From: Fuerstiella sp.
GTDB lineage: Bacteria; Planctomycetota; Planctomycetia; Planctomycetales; Planctomycetaceae
DNA: 64,000 nt
NCBI GenBank assembly: GCA_022447185.1
Contig: JAKVAY010000010.1
Coordinates: 1 to 64,000 of the forward strand
Direction of reading: 5' to 3'
In this document: in pieces, positions 27,016 through 36,666 of the stretch
Layout of the letters: every line of letters starts with the position of its first letter
How positions within the stretch are numbered: position 1 is the first letter of the stretch
The notes under the pieces: generated by a model
The model's database searches: none
Seen by the model: only the letters and a program-made list of their open reading frames with translations
What the model was told of the DNA's origin: nothing
Program-made: the position numbers and the translations under genes

Positions 27016-29100
27016 CTAAAATTCGTACTGGCTAAATGGATTTCTCATCAATCGATTCAGAATCCCTGCGGAACTCCGCTGGTTGCCGAAGAATTCCTCA
27101 GAATCGGGCTCTACGTCTGATTCAACAGTTGAGTCAAGCTGTGAGGACGCATTCAAAATGTCAGACTCCGATTGGTCCGTCGGTTCCATTGAAGGCTCTC
27201 CACTGGTTCCAGAGGCTGCTCCGTTGCTGTCCTGAGACGGATTGCTGAATGTCGTCAGGTTAAGATCCCTGTCCTCACCGTCTGTTGGCACATCCTCAAT
27301 GCGATCGAAGATACCTGGTGTTCTGGATGGAGTTCCTACCTTCCTGCCTGTTTCCAATTCGTCACCACTCATTTTCTGGATGTAAGTCCGACCACCCTGC
27401 GGCAGTCGATCAATACCGAGTTCTCCCGCGAGATTATCCTGTTGTTCGGCCTCAATCATAAACTGGACAACATCCGGGTACGCCGCTTTCATTTCACCCA
27501 CTGCCTTCAGGATATCAACCAGCCTGCGGCTGCATGTTCGACGTACGGTCTCCTGTCCAAGCTGATACCTTGAGATTTCGACGGTCTCATCGCCGTCGTG
27601 ACCGATAACTCGAATCCGGTTACCCACGTTCAATACTGCCGGCAGCAACAGTTTTTGATTCGTTCCGAAAACCACAATTTCGGGACTGCGCCGTCGGGCC
27701 AAATGCACTGCAGGTGTTCCGTTGGAATCAATTTGCCGCAAAATGAATCGATTTTTAAATCGCATGGTATTAAGGGAACGGTCGTTATCGTTCATTTCGG
27801 AGATGGCTCGAACGGCTCCATAACGTGCTTCCAGTGACTTTGTGCTGAGAAGTTCGCGGAGTGCCAACATCGACTGAGCAGTGTCCATCGTTGACAGCGC
27901 TGCCAGTGCATAAACGCGAAACGCCGGTTCGTCGCGTGCGGCCGCTTTAAGAATTTCAACGGCTTCTGACTCCTGCGAATCCTGAAGGTATGCAAGTGCT
28001 TCCGCCGCAAAGAATCGCACATCGTCGTACGATGATTTCAGCCCCATATGCAGAAACGCTTTCGCGTCATTTCCAACAGCCTCCAACTGAACAGCTGCCA
28101 GCGCTGACGACTCAGGTATGAGCAGACGTTCGGACAGTCCTTCCAGTCTCAACCGTCGGGCAACTTCGTTCTCGGCCACCGGAATACAACGAATGACATG
28201 ATGGAAGCGAGGAAAATTGTTTCTGTAAACCGGATGAGGATGCAGTTTGATCAAAGCGTCGGTTTTGGCTACCGCTAGGGGCTGCTGACGCCCGAACCTG
28301 TCATAACGCTGAAAACGCGCCGAGACCGCATCAGCAATCTGCTTTGACTTTCGGATACTCTGAAAACGCCTCCGAATTACGATATCCAGTTCGCGGTTCG
28401 TTGTGGCGATCGCGCCACCAGGAATACTTCCTCTACCCATGAGTCCTTTTGTTTCGGCGCTACCTTCGGATGCTCCGAAGGCTGTCAGTACCGGCCCCTC
28501 GGCGATCGCATATTCGTCGCCCCTGTGCGTACCATGACCGCGGACTTCCGTTTCTTCAAATAGTCGAGTCGCCAGCAGATAGCCCCCTTTGAGACTGCTC
28601 GCCTTTGTATTTGCCGGTAACAGCACTCGCACATCAAAAGGCTGCCCCTTGCGTACAAAGGCCGGCAAATATGCCGTGACAACCACCATGGCTGTATTGG
28701 GACTGCCCAGAATTTTGGACGGCGACGGGATCTTCCGTCGAGCCATCTCTCTCTGGAGGGTGCTTCTCAGCGATGACGGCGGCGGATCGCCTCCAGTGCC
28801 GTCGAGGTTGACGACAAGCCCGATGCCACGAAGTGGTACCAGCGTGTTTCCCTGGACGCTGGTGTAGTCACCCAGCAGCGGAGTTTTGAGTGAAGTGTCA
28901 AAGTCGTCAGATACACTCGTTTTGACCGTGTCTTTGTCGACCGAATCACCCCGAACGAACTCCGTGAATCGTGATGTAATTCCGTTCGACGGCAACTGCA
29001 GCAGACTACTGGTACACCCGCAGCAAATGAAAACGATGGCGCCAAGAAGCAGGAATACGATATGCCGGGCATCGTGCTGAAAATCAGGATCAGCGTTCAT
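27016..29100 (-). CDS. FlgI-like (flagellar P-ring) domain lipoprotein with HEAT-type repeats
   Basis: 694 residues from the ATG at 29098-29100; the frame opens at 29154, but the signal peptide fits the later start. After MNADPDF comes a hydrophobic core ending near ICCGC, probably a lipoprotein signal. Residues 75-300 resemble the P-ring protein FlgI: GIGLVVNLDGTGGD, NTAMVVVTAYLPAFVRKGQPFDVRV, SLKGGYLLATRLF, YAIAEGPVLTAFG and IPGGAIATT in family order. Residues 330-440 are helical repeats (ALAAVQLEAVGNDAKAFLHM; DVRFFAAEALAYLQD; FRVYALAALSTMD; EARYGAVRAISEM) typical of HEAT/armadillo units. A further beta-rich part follows, then a Ser/Asp/Glu-rich disordered tail from about 600. No other flagellar gene is present, so the FlgI-like region may serve a different envelope ring or scaffold. 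It lies 108 bases downstream of smc's promoter side. Confidence 0.8.
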   Translation of the reverse strand: MNADPDFQHDARHIVFLLLGAIVFICCGCTSSLLQLPSNGITSRFTEFVRGDSVDKDTVKTSVSDDFDTSLKTPLLGDYTSVQGNTLVPLRGIGLVVNLDGTGGDPPPSSLRSTLQREMARRKIPSPSKILGSPNTAMVVVTAYLPAFVRKGQPFDVRVLLPANTKASSLKGGYLLATRLFEETEVRGHGTHRGDEYAIAEGPVLTAFGASEGSAETKGLMGRGSIPGGAIATTNRELDIVIRRRFQSIRKSKQIADAVSARFQRYDRFGRQQPLAVAKTDALIKLHPHPVYRNNFPRFHHVIRCIPVAENEVARRLRLEGLSERLLIPESSALAAVQLEAVGNDAKAFLHMGLKSSYDDVRFFAAEALAYLQDSQESEAVEILKAAARDEPAFRVYALAALSTMDTAQSMLALRELLSTKSLEARYGAVRAISEMNDNDRSLNTMRFKNRFILRQIDSNGTPAVHLARRRSPEIVVFGTNQKLLLPAVLNVGNRIRVIGHDGDETVEISRYQLGQETVRRTCSRRLVDILKAVGEMKAAYPDVVQFMIEAEQQDNLAGELGIDRLPQGGRTYIQKMSGDELETGRKVGTPSRTPGIFDRIEDVPTDGEDRDLNLTTFSNPSQDSNGAASGTSGEPSMEPTDQSESDILNASSQLDSTVESDVEPDSEEFFGNQRSSAGILNRLMRNPFSQYEF

Positions 29101-29695
29101 GGGAATATTTCCGGCATAAAGGCCAACGCAGTCACTCGTCCTGACGATCACCATTGATTAAACGGCAATACATCAACGTAAGCGAATACTGTGAGAACAG
29201 GGCGTACTGGAAGGCTGCAACGCAACAAAAGGAGATCGCAAACGCGATGTATTGAAAAGGAATGTTGTGTTCGGAGGCGGTTTCCCTCCAATCGGAGTGA
29301 GACGCCGACTGGTCCGATCGGTCAACCGCCCTCCGGACACAAAACCATGGGGGAGAAGGAAACACACTACGATGCAGTTGAGGCAATGGTCAAGACGCTT
29401 CAACGTGATGACCGAGGCATTCAGTCAGCCATGTGGCATTTAGGCGTCTGTACCGGCAAAAACCTGCTGCGAGCGTGGATCTCCGGCAGCACATTTAAAA
29501 CCAACCCGCAGGTTGTGCGTCTGACCACGTAAATCCGCCGAAGCTGCAGCGTGAGCCGGATCCTTATCCATTCCTTAAAAGGTAAACAGCGACGGTCGCC
29601 GGTACCGAAATGTATGCTTGTAAAAAAGGGAAGGATGGACAGAGCTGTGTGCAATTGGCCAACGCCATAGCGAATCCCGGCGTAGTCGAGGAACA
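29101..29695. other. intergenic region with one doubtful 61-residue frame
   Basis: Nearly 600 bases between the divergent FlgI-like and membrane/TPR genes. A plus-strand frame 29347-29532 (starting MGEKETHYDAVEAMVKTLQ and containing SAMWHLGVCTGKNLLRAW) has acceptable composition but no ribosome-binding site and no resemblance I recognise. I leave it as a possibility, not a call. Nothing else is evident. Confidence 0.35.
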
Positions 29696-32600
29696 GTGAC
29701 GCTGTTCATTCTTGCGCACCGAACAGAAAACCTCTTAACCACAACAGTCAACACAACTTACGAGTTTTCGCGGAGTCCGCGAAGTTGGGACATTCCTGTG
29801 ACAGATTCAAATGCTTCACCTCCGGAATCTACAGACAATCCTCCGTCCCCTCCTCCCGACGATGACTCGGAACGTGGGATAGGTAGTGCGTGGACTGCTT
29901 CCGGCGATGATCTCCCTGAGCTGGAGGAATTGACACCCGAACTTGTAGAAGAAGAGGCAATACGTGGCGACTTCATGCTGCGAGGCGCCGTAATTCTTCT
30001 GGCGGTACTGTTCGGTTGCGGACAAATTGCAGACAGCACGGGTCTGGTCCACATTCGGTCCGGTACCTTCATGCAGTCAAACGGTTTCCTGCCTCCGCGG
30101 ACGGACGTATTTTCTATCGCAAACGAGGATCAGCCAACGGCAAATGTCAGCTGGCTGTTCGATCATTTGATCAGTGTAATTTGGTCCTTGGGCGGTGCGC
30201 AGGGCCTGACGATTTTCAAGGCATGCATTGGTGGCCTGATTGCCTGGCTGCTGACTCGTATTTCACTAGCCGGATTACCGACCTGGTGGAATTCTATATG
30301 CGGAGTAATTGCCATTGCCGCCTGTGCGTCTGATCTGATGCCAATTACAGATTTGGTGACGCTGTCCGGACTGATGGTGATCCTCTGGTTGCTGCATGGT
30401 GCGTTTGAGGACAATGTTGATGGGTTGATCTGGAAAGCTCCCCTCACGATCGCCATATGGGCTAACATGGATCCACGTGCGTGGATTGGTGTCATTGCAC
30501 TGCTGCTCTTTAGCGCAGGACGCAGTTTTGCAACTGTCGCCAGCGATGCTCGATCAACAGCAGCACCTGCCTTGATGTGGAAAATTTCCGGAATTTCCGT
30601 TGCGGCATTGTTAATCAATCCTTTTCCCGTCGCATCTCTGTTGTCGGTGATTCAGACATACCAGATCGAATACCCGGCGCTTCGGGCACTGTATCCGCTG
30701 AATGCGGATACAGTCACACTTCTCGATGGGCGGACAGAGTATTATTCCCTGTTCAATTACAACGGATGGGGTGGATTCGAGTTTGGATATGTGGCGGCAA
30801 TCTTAGTGATTCTCTTCGCTGTGGTTGCTTTAGTCCTGTCCAGGGATCGACGTGATGCCCCATGGACCTTCCTCCTGACCGGTTTCATTGTCCTTGCAGC
30901 TTTGACCATTCATGAATTAGCAGTCGCAGCACTCGTTGCTGCTGCTATCGGCGGGACGGTCGGTCAAAGGTGGTATCAAAAGACGTTTCCTCAGGAATAT
31001 ACAGTCAATCCGTCTGAAGTTCTGTTTTCACGAGCGGGGCGGGCGCTCACGGTCTTTTCATTTGCTGCTCTCGGATTTCTCGTGGTGACTGACCGCCTGC
31101 CTACTCGTACACCGGTGGGTTCAGGGTTTACAAAGGATCTGCAAACAACACTGCTGACGCTCCAGAAACAGTTGCAGCTGCTGCCCGAAGAATCGCGTGT
31201 GCTGCACTCGCGCGTGGATCTTGGCAATTTTCTGATCTGGGCCAATCGAAAGAGTTATATCGACACTCGGGTTTCGCTGTTTGGCTCACCGGACGCGCCA
31301 GATTCAGCAACTCGTCGTTACCTGGATTTACGTCGGGAAACATTCGAAGCAGGGCGAGCATTAGCAAACAAGGATCTCGATTCCAATTCCGAAGATTCGG
31401 ATAGTCAAAATGCTGCAGATGACCAGCCTCAGGCAACTGTGGACACCGACAGCGAAATACATCAACAACTGCAGACGGAAGGCATTACGCATTTCATTGC
31501 CGGTTTGTATCCACCCGAAGAACCGCACCTGAATACAATAATGGCGCTGAGCGCCGATTCCGCATCCTGGCGATTAACCAGTTTGGAGTCCTCATCCGCT
31601 GTATTCGACTATCTGCCCACAGGCGATACAGCAGACGATGCAAAACCATTTGATCTGACAACATCCACTTTTCGTGACGTTGAACCAACCACGGAATTTC
31701 GATTTGAGTTCGCACGCGAAAAAGGATTCTACGATCGCTACCTCTATCGAACTCGAACGACTTATCCGGAAGAATTGAGAGTAGCGCGTCTGCATTTGGC
31801 CATGGCTGACAGTCCGTCAACACTGATGACCGCAATCCGGGCGGCAAACCGGCTTGTGACCCAGGATGATCAGAACGCGAACGGTTTCTATTTTCTGGCG
31901 TACGCCTACGCTCGCCTGGCAGATCTGGAATCCCGGTATGTACAGCAAACAAATGGTCGGTACGCCGAGGACATGAGATATATGCAGATTGTGATGGCCG
32001 GTCGACAGGCGGTCACAATTGATCCAGAGCACGTATCTGCCTGGAATTTACTTTATTCCGTTTATGTTCAACGGGGAAAACTTGACCAGGCACTCGAGTG
32101 TCTCAACAACGCACTGCCGTTGCTGGAACGCGGTGTGGCCGACGGTGCTGCGGGCGACCAGCAGCGTCAAAACATAACACAGCTTCAGGAGACACAGGAA
32201 CGACTCAGAGATGCTGTGACACGTATGGAAGTCCAGGTGGCAGAAGAATTGCAACAGGTGCTGTCCCAGAATCCTGCCGAGGTGGCCGCACAGAAATACG
32301 CGATTGCTGCGAGGGCTGCATCACAATCACAAGCCCACCTCGGTGAGGCTTTGAGACAGTTGCAACAGAATCGAAGCACCCTCGAACAGGCTCCCCAAAT
32401 CTTTGGAACGGCAGAGACGCTGCGCGGTCGACTGTTACTGGAAACCGGAGCATTGCAGTCCGCTTACGAACTGTACATGCAACTGGATGCAATGGCCAAC
32501 AACGAATCCCAATCGGAATCCCAGACTTACCCCTGGACCACCATGTCAATTTTTGCCCAAATCGGACTGGGTTCGTATGCCAACGCAGCCGATCGAATGG

Positions 32601-33127
32601 CGACATACGCCAACCAACAGAAGATGACAATCAACAATCCGGGAGTTCATGCCCGCTCGATGGCCACACTCCCGCTCGTAGCCTCTATTGAAACCACGTT
32701 GCGTTCAAGTGCAGTGACTCAATGGCCATTGTCGCAGTTGATCCAGTGCCGTGTCCCGATGAGTTCAGCACCGATCACCCATGTTGTGCCGCGCTTCCTC
32801 CAGGCCATGATTGAGATCGAAGGAGGCAGCGTCGACGCTGCACGGATCAACCTGCAAAGCGTGCTCACCGAATATGGAGTAACGCCTTACCGGGCAATTG
32901 CCCGCTTGTATCTGACATTGCTGCAGGAAGACTTAGACGATTTTGCAGTACAGAATTCAATGAATGCCTGGGAGGACTGGCCGGATCCCGAGTTTGTCAC
33001 GGTCACGACTGACGACCAAGCAACGGAAGACCAAGCAACGGAAGAACAAGCAACGGAAGACCAAGCAACGGAAGACCAAGCAACGGAAGAACAAGCAACG
33101 GAAGAACAAGCAACGCCGTCGGAGTGA
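29696..33127 (+). CDS. large polytopic membrane protein with C-terminal TPR-like region and DQATE repeat tail
   Basis: 1143 residues. The acidic, Pro-rich N-terminus is cytoplasmic (SPPESTDNPPSPPPDDDSE). About ten hydrophobic segments lie between residues 95 and 475. A periplasmic section follows with NFLIWANRKSYIDTRVSLFG, a motif I associate with glycosyltransferase-like membrane proteins of the oligosaccharyl/mannosyl type. Residues 660-1090 are helical and Ala/Gln-rich with TPR-like pairs (for example EHVSAWNLLYSVYVQRGKLDQALECLNNALPLLERG). The extreme C-terminus is seven copies of a DQATE/EQATE unit. GTG 29696 has GAGG five bases upstream; an internal GTG at 29798 is a second possible start. 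The catalytic identity is unproven: TPR-bearing membrane proteins of planctomycetes are often involved in envelope polysaccharide work, but that is inference. Confidence 0.78.
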   Translation: MTLFILAHRTENLLTTTVNTTYEFSRSPRSWDIPVTDSNASPPESTDNPPSPPPDDDSERGIGSAWTASGDDLPELEELTPELVEEEAIRGDFMLRGAVILLAVLFGCGQIADSTGLVHIRSGTFMQSNGFLPPRTDVFSIANEDQPTANVSWLFDHLISVIWSLGGAQGLTIFKACIGGLIAWLLTRISLAGLPTWWNSICGVIAIAACASDLMPITDLVTLSGLMVILWLLHGAFEDNVDGLIWKAPLTIAIWANMDPRAWIGVIALLLFSAGRSFATVASDARSTAAPALMWKISGISVAALLINPFPVASLLSVIQTYQIEYPALRALYPLNADTVTLLDGRTEYYSLFNYNGWGGFEFGYVAAILVILFAVVALVLSRDRRDAPWTFLLTGFIVLAALTIHELAVAALVAAAIGGTVGQRWYQKTFPQEYTVNPSEVLFSRAGRALTVFSFAALGFLVVTDRLPTRTPVGSGFTKDLQTTLLTLQKQLQLLPEESRVLHSRVDLGNFLIWANRKSYIDTRVSLFGSPDAPDSATRRYLDLRRETFEAGRALANKDLDSNSEDSDSQNAADDQPQATVDTDSEIHQQLQTEGITHFIAGLYPPEEPHLNTIMALSADSASWRLTSLESSSAVFDYLPTGDTADDAKPFDLTTSTFRDVEPTTEFRFEFAREKGFYDRYLYRTRTTYPEELRVARLHLAMADSPSTLMTAIRAANRLVTQDDQNANGFYFLAYAYARLADLESRYVQQTNGRYAEDMRYMQIVMAGRQAVTIDPEHVSAWNLLYSVYVQRGKLDQALECLNNALPLLERGVADGAAGDQQRQNITQLQETQERLRDAVTRMEVQVAEELQQVLSQNPAEVAAQKYAIAARAASQSQAHLGEALRQLQQNRSTLEQAPQIFGTAETLRGRLLLETGALQSAYELYMQLDAMANNESQSESQTYPWTTMSIFAQIGLGSYANAADRMATYANQQKMTINNPGVHARSMATLPLVASIETTLRSSAVTQWPLSQLIQCRVPMSSAPITHVVPRFLQAMIEIEGGSVDAARINLQSVLTEYGVTPYRAIARLYLTLLQEDLDDFAVQNSMNAWEDWPDPEFVTVTTDDQATEDQATEEQATEDQATEDQATEEQATEEQATPSE
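33014..33115 (+). repeat. 15-base coding minisatellite (seven units)
   Basis: Units of GACCAAGCAACGGAA alternating with GAACAAGCAACGGAA: six full copies (33014-33103) plus a 12-base partial. In frame they encode DQATE, DQATE, EQATE, DQATE, DQATE, EQATE and EQAT at the end of the membrane protein. Units differ only at one base (C/A), so the array is young and copy number probably varies between strains. Confidence 0.95.
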
Positions 33128-33185
33128 TGGTCGAGACAAAGCGTTTTGATTGTTTCTGGACTCACGATGTGTCCGGTTTCCGAAC

Positions 33186-34472
33186 CTATTCGGCCACCGG
33201 AGGCTCAATACCCCCCATTGCGTCAAACATCCTGCCAACGCCCGGCTTGAAGACATCGCCAACCAGAATGTCAACCAGATTGGAATGAAACTGAGGGTGC
33301 TCTTTCAGAAAGGAAGCAAAGCTGAAATCGGTTGCATAAAATGCATAGACCAGCTTGCGGAAATTTTCAATACCCTGCTTGTACAATGGTTGCCACTGAC
33401 CCAGACGGGCAGCAGACGTATCACCCCGCTCCAGCGCTTCGTGGATTGAGTCAGCTGCGAATTCACCTCCCTTCAGCGCAAGGAAGACCCCACTGGAATA
33501 GACCGGATCGACAAATCCAAATGCGTCGCCGACGAGTAGCCAGCCGGCACCAGCTCCGGTACCGGCGTAGTAAGAGAAGTCACGTGTCGTCAAAAACTCT
33601 CCACATTGTTCTGCAGCAGTGAGTCGCCGGCCCATCGCCGGACAGCGTGCCAGTTCGCGGGCAAAGGATTCCGCAGGAGTTCCGGTATCCTTTCCGAACA
33701 GATATGGAATATCTCCCGTACAGCCAACGCTGACCAGATCATCCGGAAGTGGGATGTACCAGAACCAGGATTTCTTGCCTTCGGTCTGCATGATCAGCGT
33801 GGCACCTTCGTCGCGACCGGAGTCACGCTGTGCGCCACGAAAGTACCCCCAGATCGTTCCCTTTCTGAGATGCGGATCTCGAATGCGGTCCCTGCGTCGA
33901 TTGCTTATAAACGCAGACTGGCCGGTCGCATCGACGATCACAGTGGCCGAAACCGTTGTTTCAGTTCTTGTGCCATTCTTGTTTTTTAACTGAACCCGCA
34001 CCCCAGTCGCCCGATCACCGTCAAACAGCACCTCGATAACCTGTGCGGAAGTATGTACCACAGCACCAAGTTCGTGTGCCCGGTCAAGAATCATCCGATC
34101 AAACTCACTGCGAATAACCTGCCAGGTAACACTGCTTTCGTGGGGTTTATGCAGATCGAAATAAAAAGGAGCCGACTCTCTGTACCCATCACTGACGAAT
34201 TGAACGCTGTATTTGCGAGGAAATGCCGACTCAGTCAGTTGTTGCAGCAGACCCAGGCGTCGCAATGTCCACCAGGTTTCCGGAATCAGTGATTCGCCAA
34301 CGTGAAACCTGGGGACTGAGGATCTTTCCAGCAGGAGAACGCGATGACCATATTCCGCAACAAGTGCAGCCGTGGTCGCACCTGCCGGACCTCCACCAAC
34401 AACAATCACGTCCCATTCCCCAGCCACCGACGGCAGGTAATCAACTGAGGTTTGAGGGGTCACTGGATTCAT
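33186..34472 (-). CDS. flavin-dependent halogenase-like oxidoreductase
   Basis: 428 residues. The FAD-binding Rossmann loop is VVGGGPAGATTA (25-36). The sequence then follows the flavin-dependent halogenase family: LLERSSVPRFHVGESLIPETW, a Lys at K87 in FPRKYSVQF, which may correspond to the lysine that forms the reactive chloramine-type species in PrnA-like enzymes, DATGQSAFI, the WxWxIP signature (WFWYIP, 236-241), and GDAFGFVDPVYSSGV for FAD. Geranylgeranyl-reductase and other monooxygenase-type flavoproteins share parts of this, so halogenation is likely but not certain. It is the last of three minus-strand genes, 46 bases after the chorismate-lyase-like gene. A role in making a halogenated aromatic compound is inferred from context. 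A flavin reductase partner is not in the window. Confidence 0.85.
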   Translation of the reverse strand: MNPVTPQTSVDYLPSVAGEWDVIVVGGGPAGATTAALVAEYGHRVLLLERSSVPRFHVGESLIPETWWTLRRLGLLQQLTESAFPRKYSVQFVSDGYRESAPFYFDLHKPHESSVTWQVIRSEFDRMILDRAHELGAVVHTSAQVIEVLFDGDRATGVRVQLKNKNGTRTETTVSATVIVDATGQSAFISNRRRDRIRDPHLRKGTIWGYFRGAQRDSGRDEGATLIMQTEGKKSWFWYIPLPDDLVSVGCTGDIPYLFGKDTGTPAESFARELARCPAMGRRLTAAEQCGEFLTTRDFSYYAGTGAGAGWLLVGDAFGFVDPVYSSGVFLALKGGEFAADSIHEALERGDTSAARLGQWQPLYKQGIENFRKLVYAFYATDFSFASFLKEHPQFHSNLVDILVGDVFKPGVGRMFDAMGGIEPPVAE

Positions 34473-34518
34473 GAGTTCACAACTAACGAAACATCAACTG
34501 CCACAGAGCCTGGATCAG

Positions 34519-35061
34519 TCAGGACAACGGGGATGACACTTCAAACAAATCCACTGCCGGTCGGCCATCGCAAAAGATCGTTGCCATCCGACCGTACGTG
34601 GTTTCACTCTCGTTCATTTGCAGATAGTGCGCCAGTCCCGGACCGGCAGTCAGCTCGATAATTGCACCCAGGTCGATGTGTCGCAACACGTTGTGCTGGA
34701 TCAGCACTCGTCCCATTGGAATTTTTTGGGATTCGATCTCCTGCCGCACGGAATCCGTTACGAAACTAAAGTTGAACCGGACAATTCCAAACTGCACAAC
34801 TTCCCTCGTGAGTTCATTGCGCAGCAAAATTTTACGGCAATACAAATCGTCAACGAACCGCGAATCAATGACTTCAACTTCAACAGCGCAGTCATGGTAG
34901 GATTCCATGGTCACGGTCATATGATGTTCGTGAACCAGCATACGGTGATACGGTCCCGGTGCCGCTTCCCGTGCCACATGCCGAGCCTGATGATACAACG
35001 GGTCATATTCAGTTTCGGGAAACAGGGATGCAAGCTTTTCGAGTTCAATGAGTGGATTCAC
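34519..35061 (-). CDS. chorismate-lyase-like protein (DUF98 / UbiC-like fold)
   Basis: 180 residues from a GTG at 35059-35061. The pattern LVHEHHMTVTMESYH, then YCRKILLRNELTREVVQFGIVRFN, then VRQEIESQKIPMGRVLIQHNV matches what I recall of DUF98, a family related to chorismate pyruvate-lyase, which releases 4-hydroxybenzoate from chorismate. The MGRVL segment and the Arg in YCRK are where catalytic and binding residues lie in that fold. No export signal is present. It is placed between a HemN-like radical SAM gene (53 bases upstream) and the halogenase-like gene (46 bases downstream), all on the minus strand. In the proposed pathway it would supply the aromatic ring. The family assignment is moderate; activity on chorismate is inferred. 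Confidence 0.65.
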   Translation of the reverse strand: MNPLIELEKLASLFPETEYDPLYHQARHVAREAAPGPYHRMLVHEHHMTVTMESYHDCAVEVEVIDSRFVDDLYCRKILLRNELTREVVQFGIVRFNFSFVTDSVRQEIESQKIPMGRVLIQHNVLRHIDLGAIIELTAGPGLAHYLQMNESETTYGRMATIFCDGRPAVDLFEVSSPLS

Positions 35062-35114
35062 GTTGATATTGACCGGAGATGATTGACTAACGGTGGAAAT
35101 TGACTGACGACGGA

Positions 35115-36425
35115 TCAGGTGTAGCGGACCGCACGGTGCTCTTCTTCGAAGTATTCCGGCAGCAGACTGTCAACCTGCAACAGTCCCCGTCGGGTGAGTT
35201 CCACCCGATCACCATGGACCGTGAGATAACCTGCGGCGCACTGATTGTCGAATGCCTGTCGAAACTCATTCAGAATGTCTACGCCGAATTTTTCCGCAAA
35301 GGGTGCAGCCTGAAGATGCCCTTCCTTCATTTGCAGCACCATTTCACGGATCAGCAGTTGTCTCACAGATGGCTGCAAAGCTCGATTCAGTGGCAATCGT
35401 CCCTCACTGACCGCGACCATATAATCTTCAATAGCATCCAGATTCTGATAGTGAACACCTTGAAAATGGCCAAAAGAGGACACACCGGTTGCGATGAGAT
35501 CGCAGCCGCGCCACACGTTGTCTCGATAAACAAATTGATCCGATTGCGGATCTCTTACAAGCTCGTTGCCGCTGGAAATGTGATAACCGGAGTCAAGCAG
35601 ACGGTCCATTGCCCGACTGACCCATTGCCTTTTCTTTGCCCAGTCTGCAACCGGAGAAGCGACACCCTGGTCGCGCATCTCTTTTGAATACACTGTATTG
35701 AACGGCAGTTCCATCTGATAGATCGTGATGTTGTCGGGACACAGTTCAACGGACTTGTTGATGCAGCGTTCCCAGTTATCGTCTGACTCTCCTGCCATGC
35801 CTGCAATCAGATCGATGTTGACCTGAGCGAAACCTACCTGCTGAATCCACTCCCAGGCTCTATGGATTTCGGGTGACAAATGCGCCCTGCCATTCTGCTC
35901 AAGAATTTTGTCATCGAAATTCTCGACTCCCAGTGACAGCCGAGTAACACCGATCTCACGGAGTGTTTTGAGCTTGTCGAGGCTGAGTGTACCGGGTTCA
36001 CATTCAAACGTCACTTCGCGGGCACGATCCCAGGACACGTGGGCTGACATGCGGTCACGCAGCGATCGGAGTTGCCGGGAACTCAGATAGGATGGAGTAC
36101 CTCCTCCGAAATATACAAACAGCAGTTCGCGGTCGGTCAGACCTCGTCGCTGGCTGACGAGATCGATTTCCCGAATCAGACTTTGGACGTAGTCCTCGAT
36201 CGCCTTCGCGTTCTGATTGGTATACACGCGAAAATAGCAGAATTTGCAGCGTTTGCGACAGAATGGAATATGAATGTACAGGCCCAACGGACAATCCGAC
36301 TCGGGCGGAGAATTCAGTGCCTGTTCGAGCTTTGGAATGTGAGTCTGGTCCCAAAGCGAGAACGGGGGATAATTCGAGATGAAGTAACTGCCGAGTTCTG
36401 TGGTTGACGACGTGTCGGTAGTCAT
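35115..36425 (-). CDS. HemN-like radical SAM protein
   Basis: 436 residues. The N-terminal radical SAM barrel has the cluster motif CRKRCKFC (C-x3-C-x2-C) in [26 protein letters not shown] for SAM binding, TFECEPG and the [12 protein letters not shown] segment, all typical of the oxygen-independent coproporphyrinogen oxidase family (HemN/HemW/HutW). The C-terminal region (from about residue 330) is the winged-helix-like HemN C-terminal domain. Members of this family do oxidative decarboxylation, methylation, cyclopropanation or haem chemistry, so HemN function should not be assumed; the lack of other haem genes and the close downstream neighbours point to a tailoring role in the three-gene cluster. 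ATG 36423-36425 opens the gene, and it is probably the first gene of the transcript. Confidence 0.85.
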   Translation of the reverse strand: MTTDTSSTTELGSYFISNYPPFSLWDQTHIPKLEQALNSPPESDCPLGLYIHIPFCRKRCKFCYFRVYTNQNAKAIEDYVQSLIREIDLVSQRRGLTDRELLFVYFGGGTPSYLSSRQLRSLRDRMSAHVSWDRAREVTFECEPGTLSLDKLKTLREIGVTRLSLGVENFDDKILEQNGRAHLSPEIHRAWEWIQQVGFAQVNIDLIAGMAGESDDNWERCINKSVELCPDNITIYQMELPFNTVYSKEMRDQGVASPVADWAKKRQWVSRAMDRLLDSGYHISSGNELVRDPQSDQFVYRDNVWRGCDLIATGVSSFGHFQGVHYQNLDAIEDYMVAVSEGRLPLNRALQPSVRQLLIREMVLQMKEGHLQAAPFAEKFGVDILNEFRQAFDNQCAAGYLTVHGDRVELTRRGLLQVDSLLPEYFEEEHRAVRYT

Positions 36426-36666
36426 GGGATACGGTAAAACTCGATAGGCGTTCTATTTGCCTGACGGCGACTCCCGAACGGTCCAACACATGGGGAAGAC
36501 GCATGATAGCAGGCAGATTCTTATCCAGATCAACAGAAAAAGGATGACTGTCGTCCGGCCTGTCCGAAACCACGCAGTCGTTCAAAATGAGATGATTGTC
36601 AAAAATTTTTGAACAAGATTGTCCACTGATGCTGACCTCGACAGGCCCTGGTTGAATAAACCCCAA

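Noticed and set aside
33014-33115. CRISPR-like direct repeats
   Set aside because: The units are contiguous with no spacers and keep the reading frame of the membrane protein, so this is a coding minisatellite.
32887-33274. Minus-strand frames with repetitive Cys/Phe or Ser/Val/Ala products
   Set aside because: They are simply the reverse reading of the DQATE minisatellite and are not genes.
36580-36614. Inverted repeat (GTTCAAAA / TTTTGAAC) after the beta-propeller gene, considered as a terminator
   Set aside because: The stem is AT-rich with a long loop and no separate T run on the relevant strand; too weak to call.
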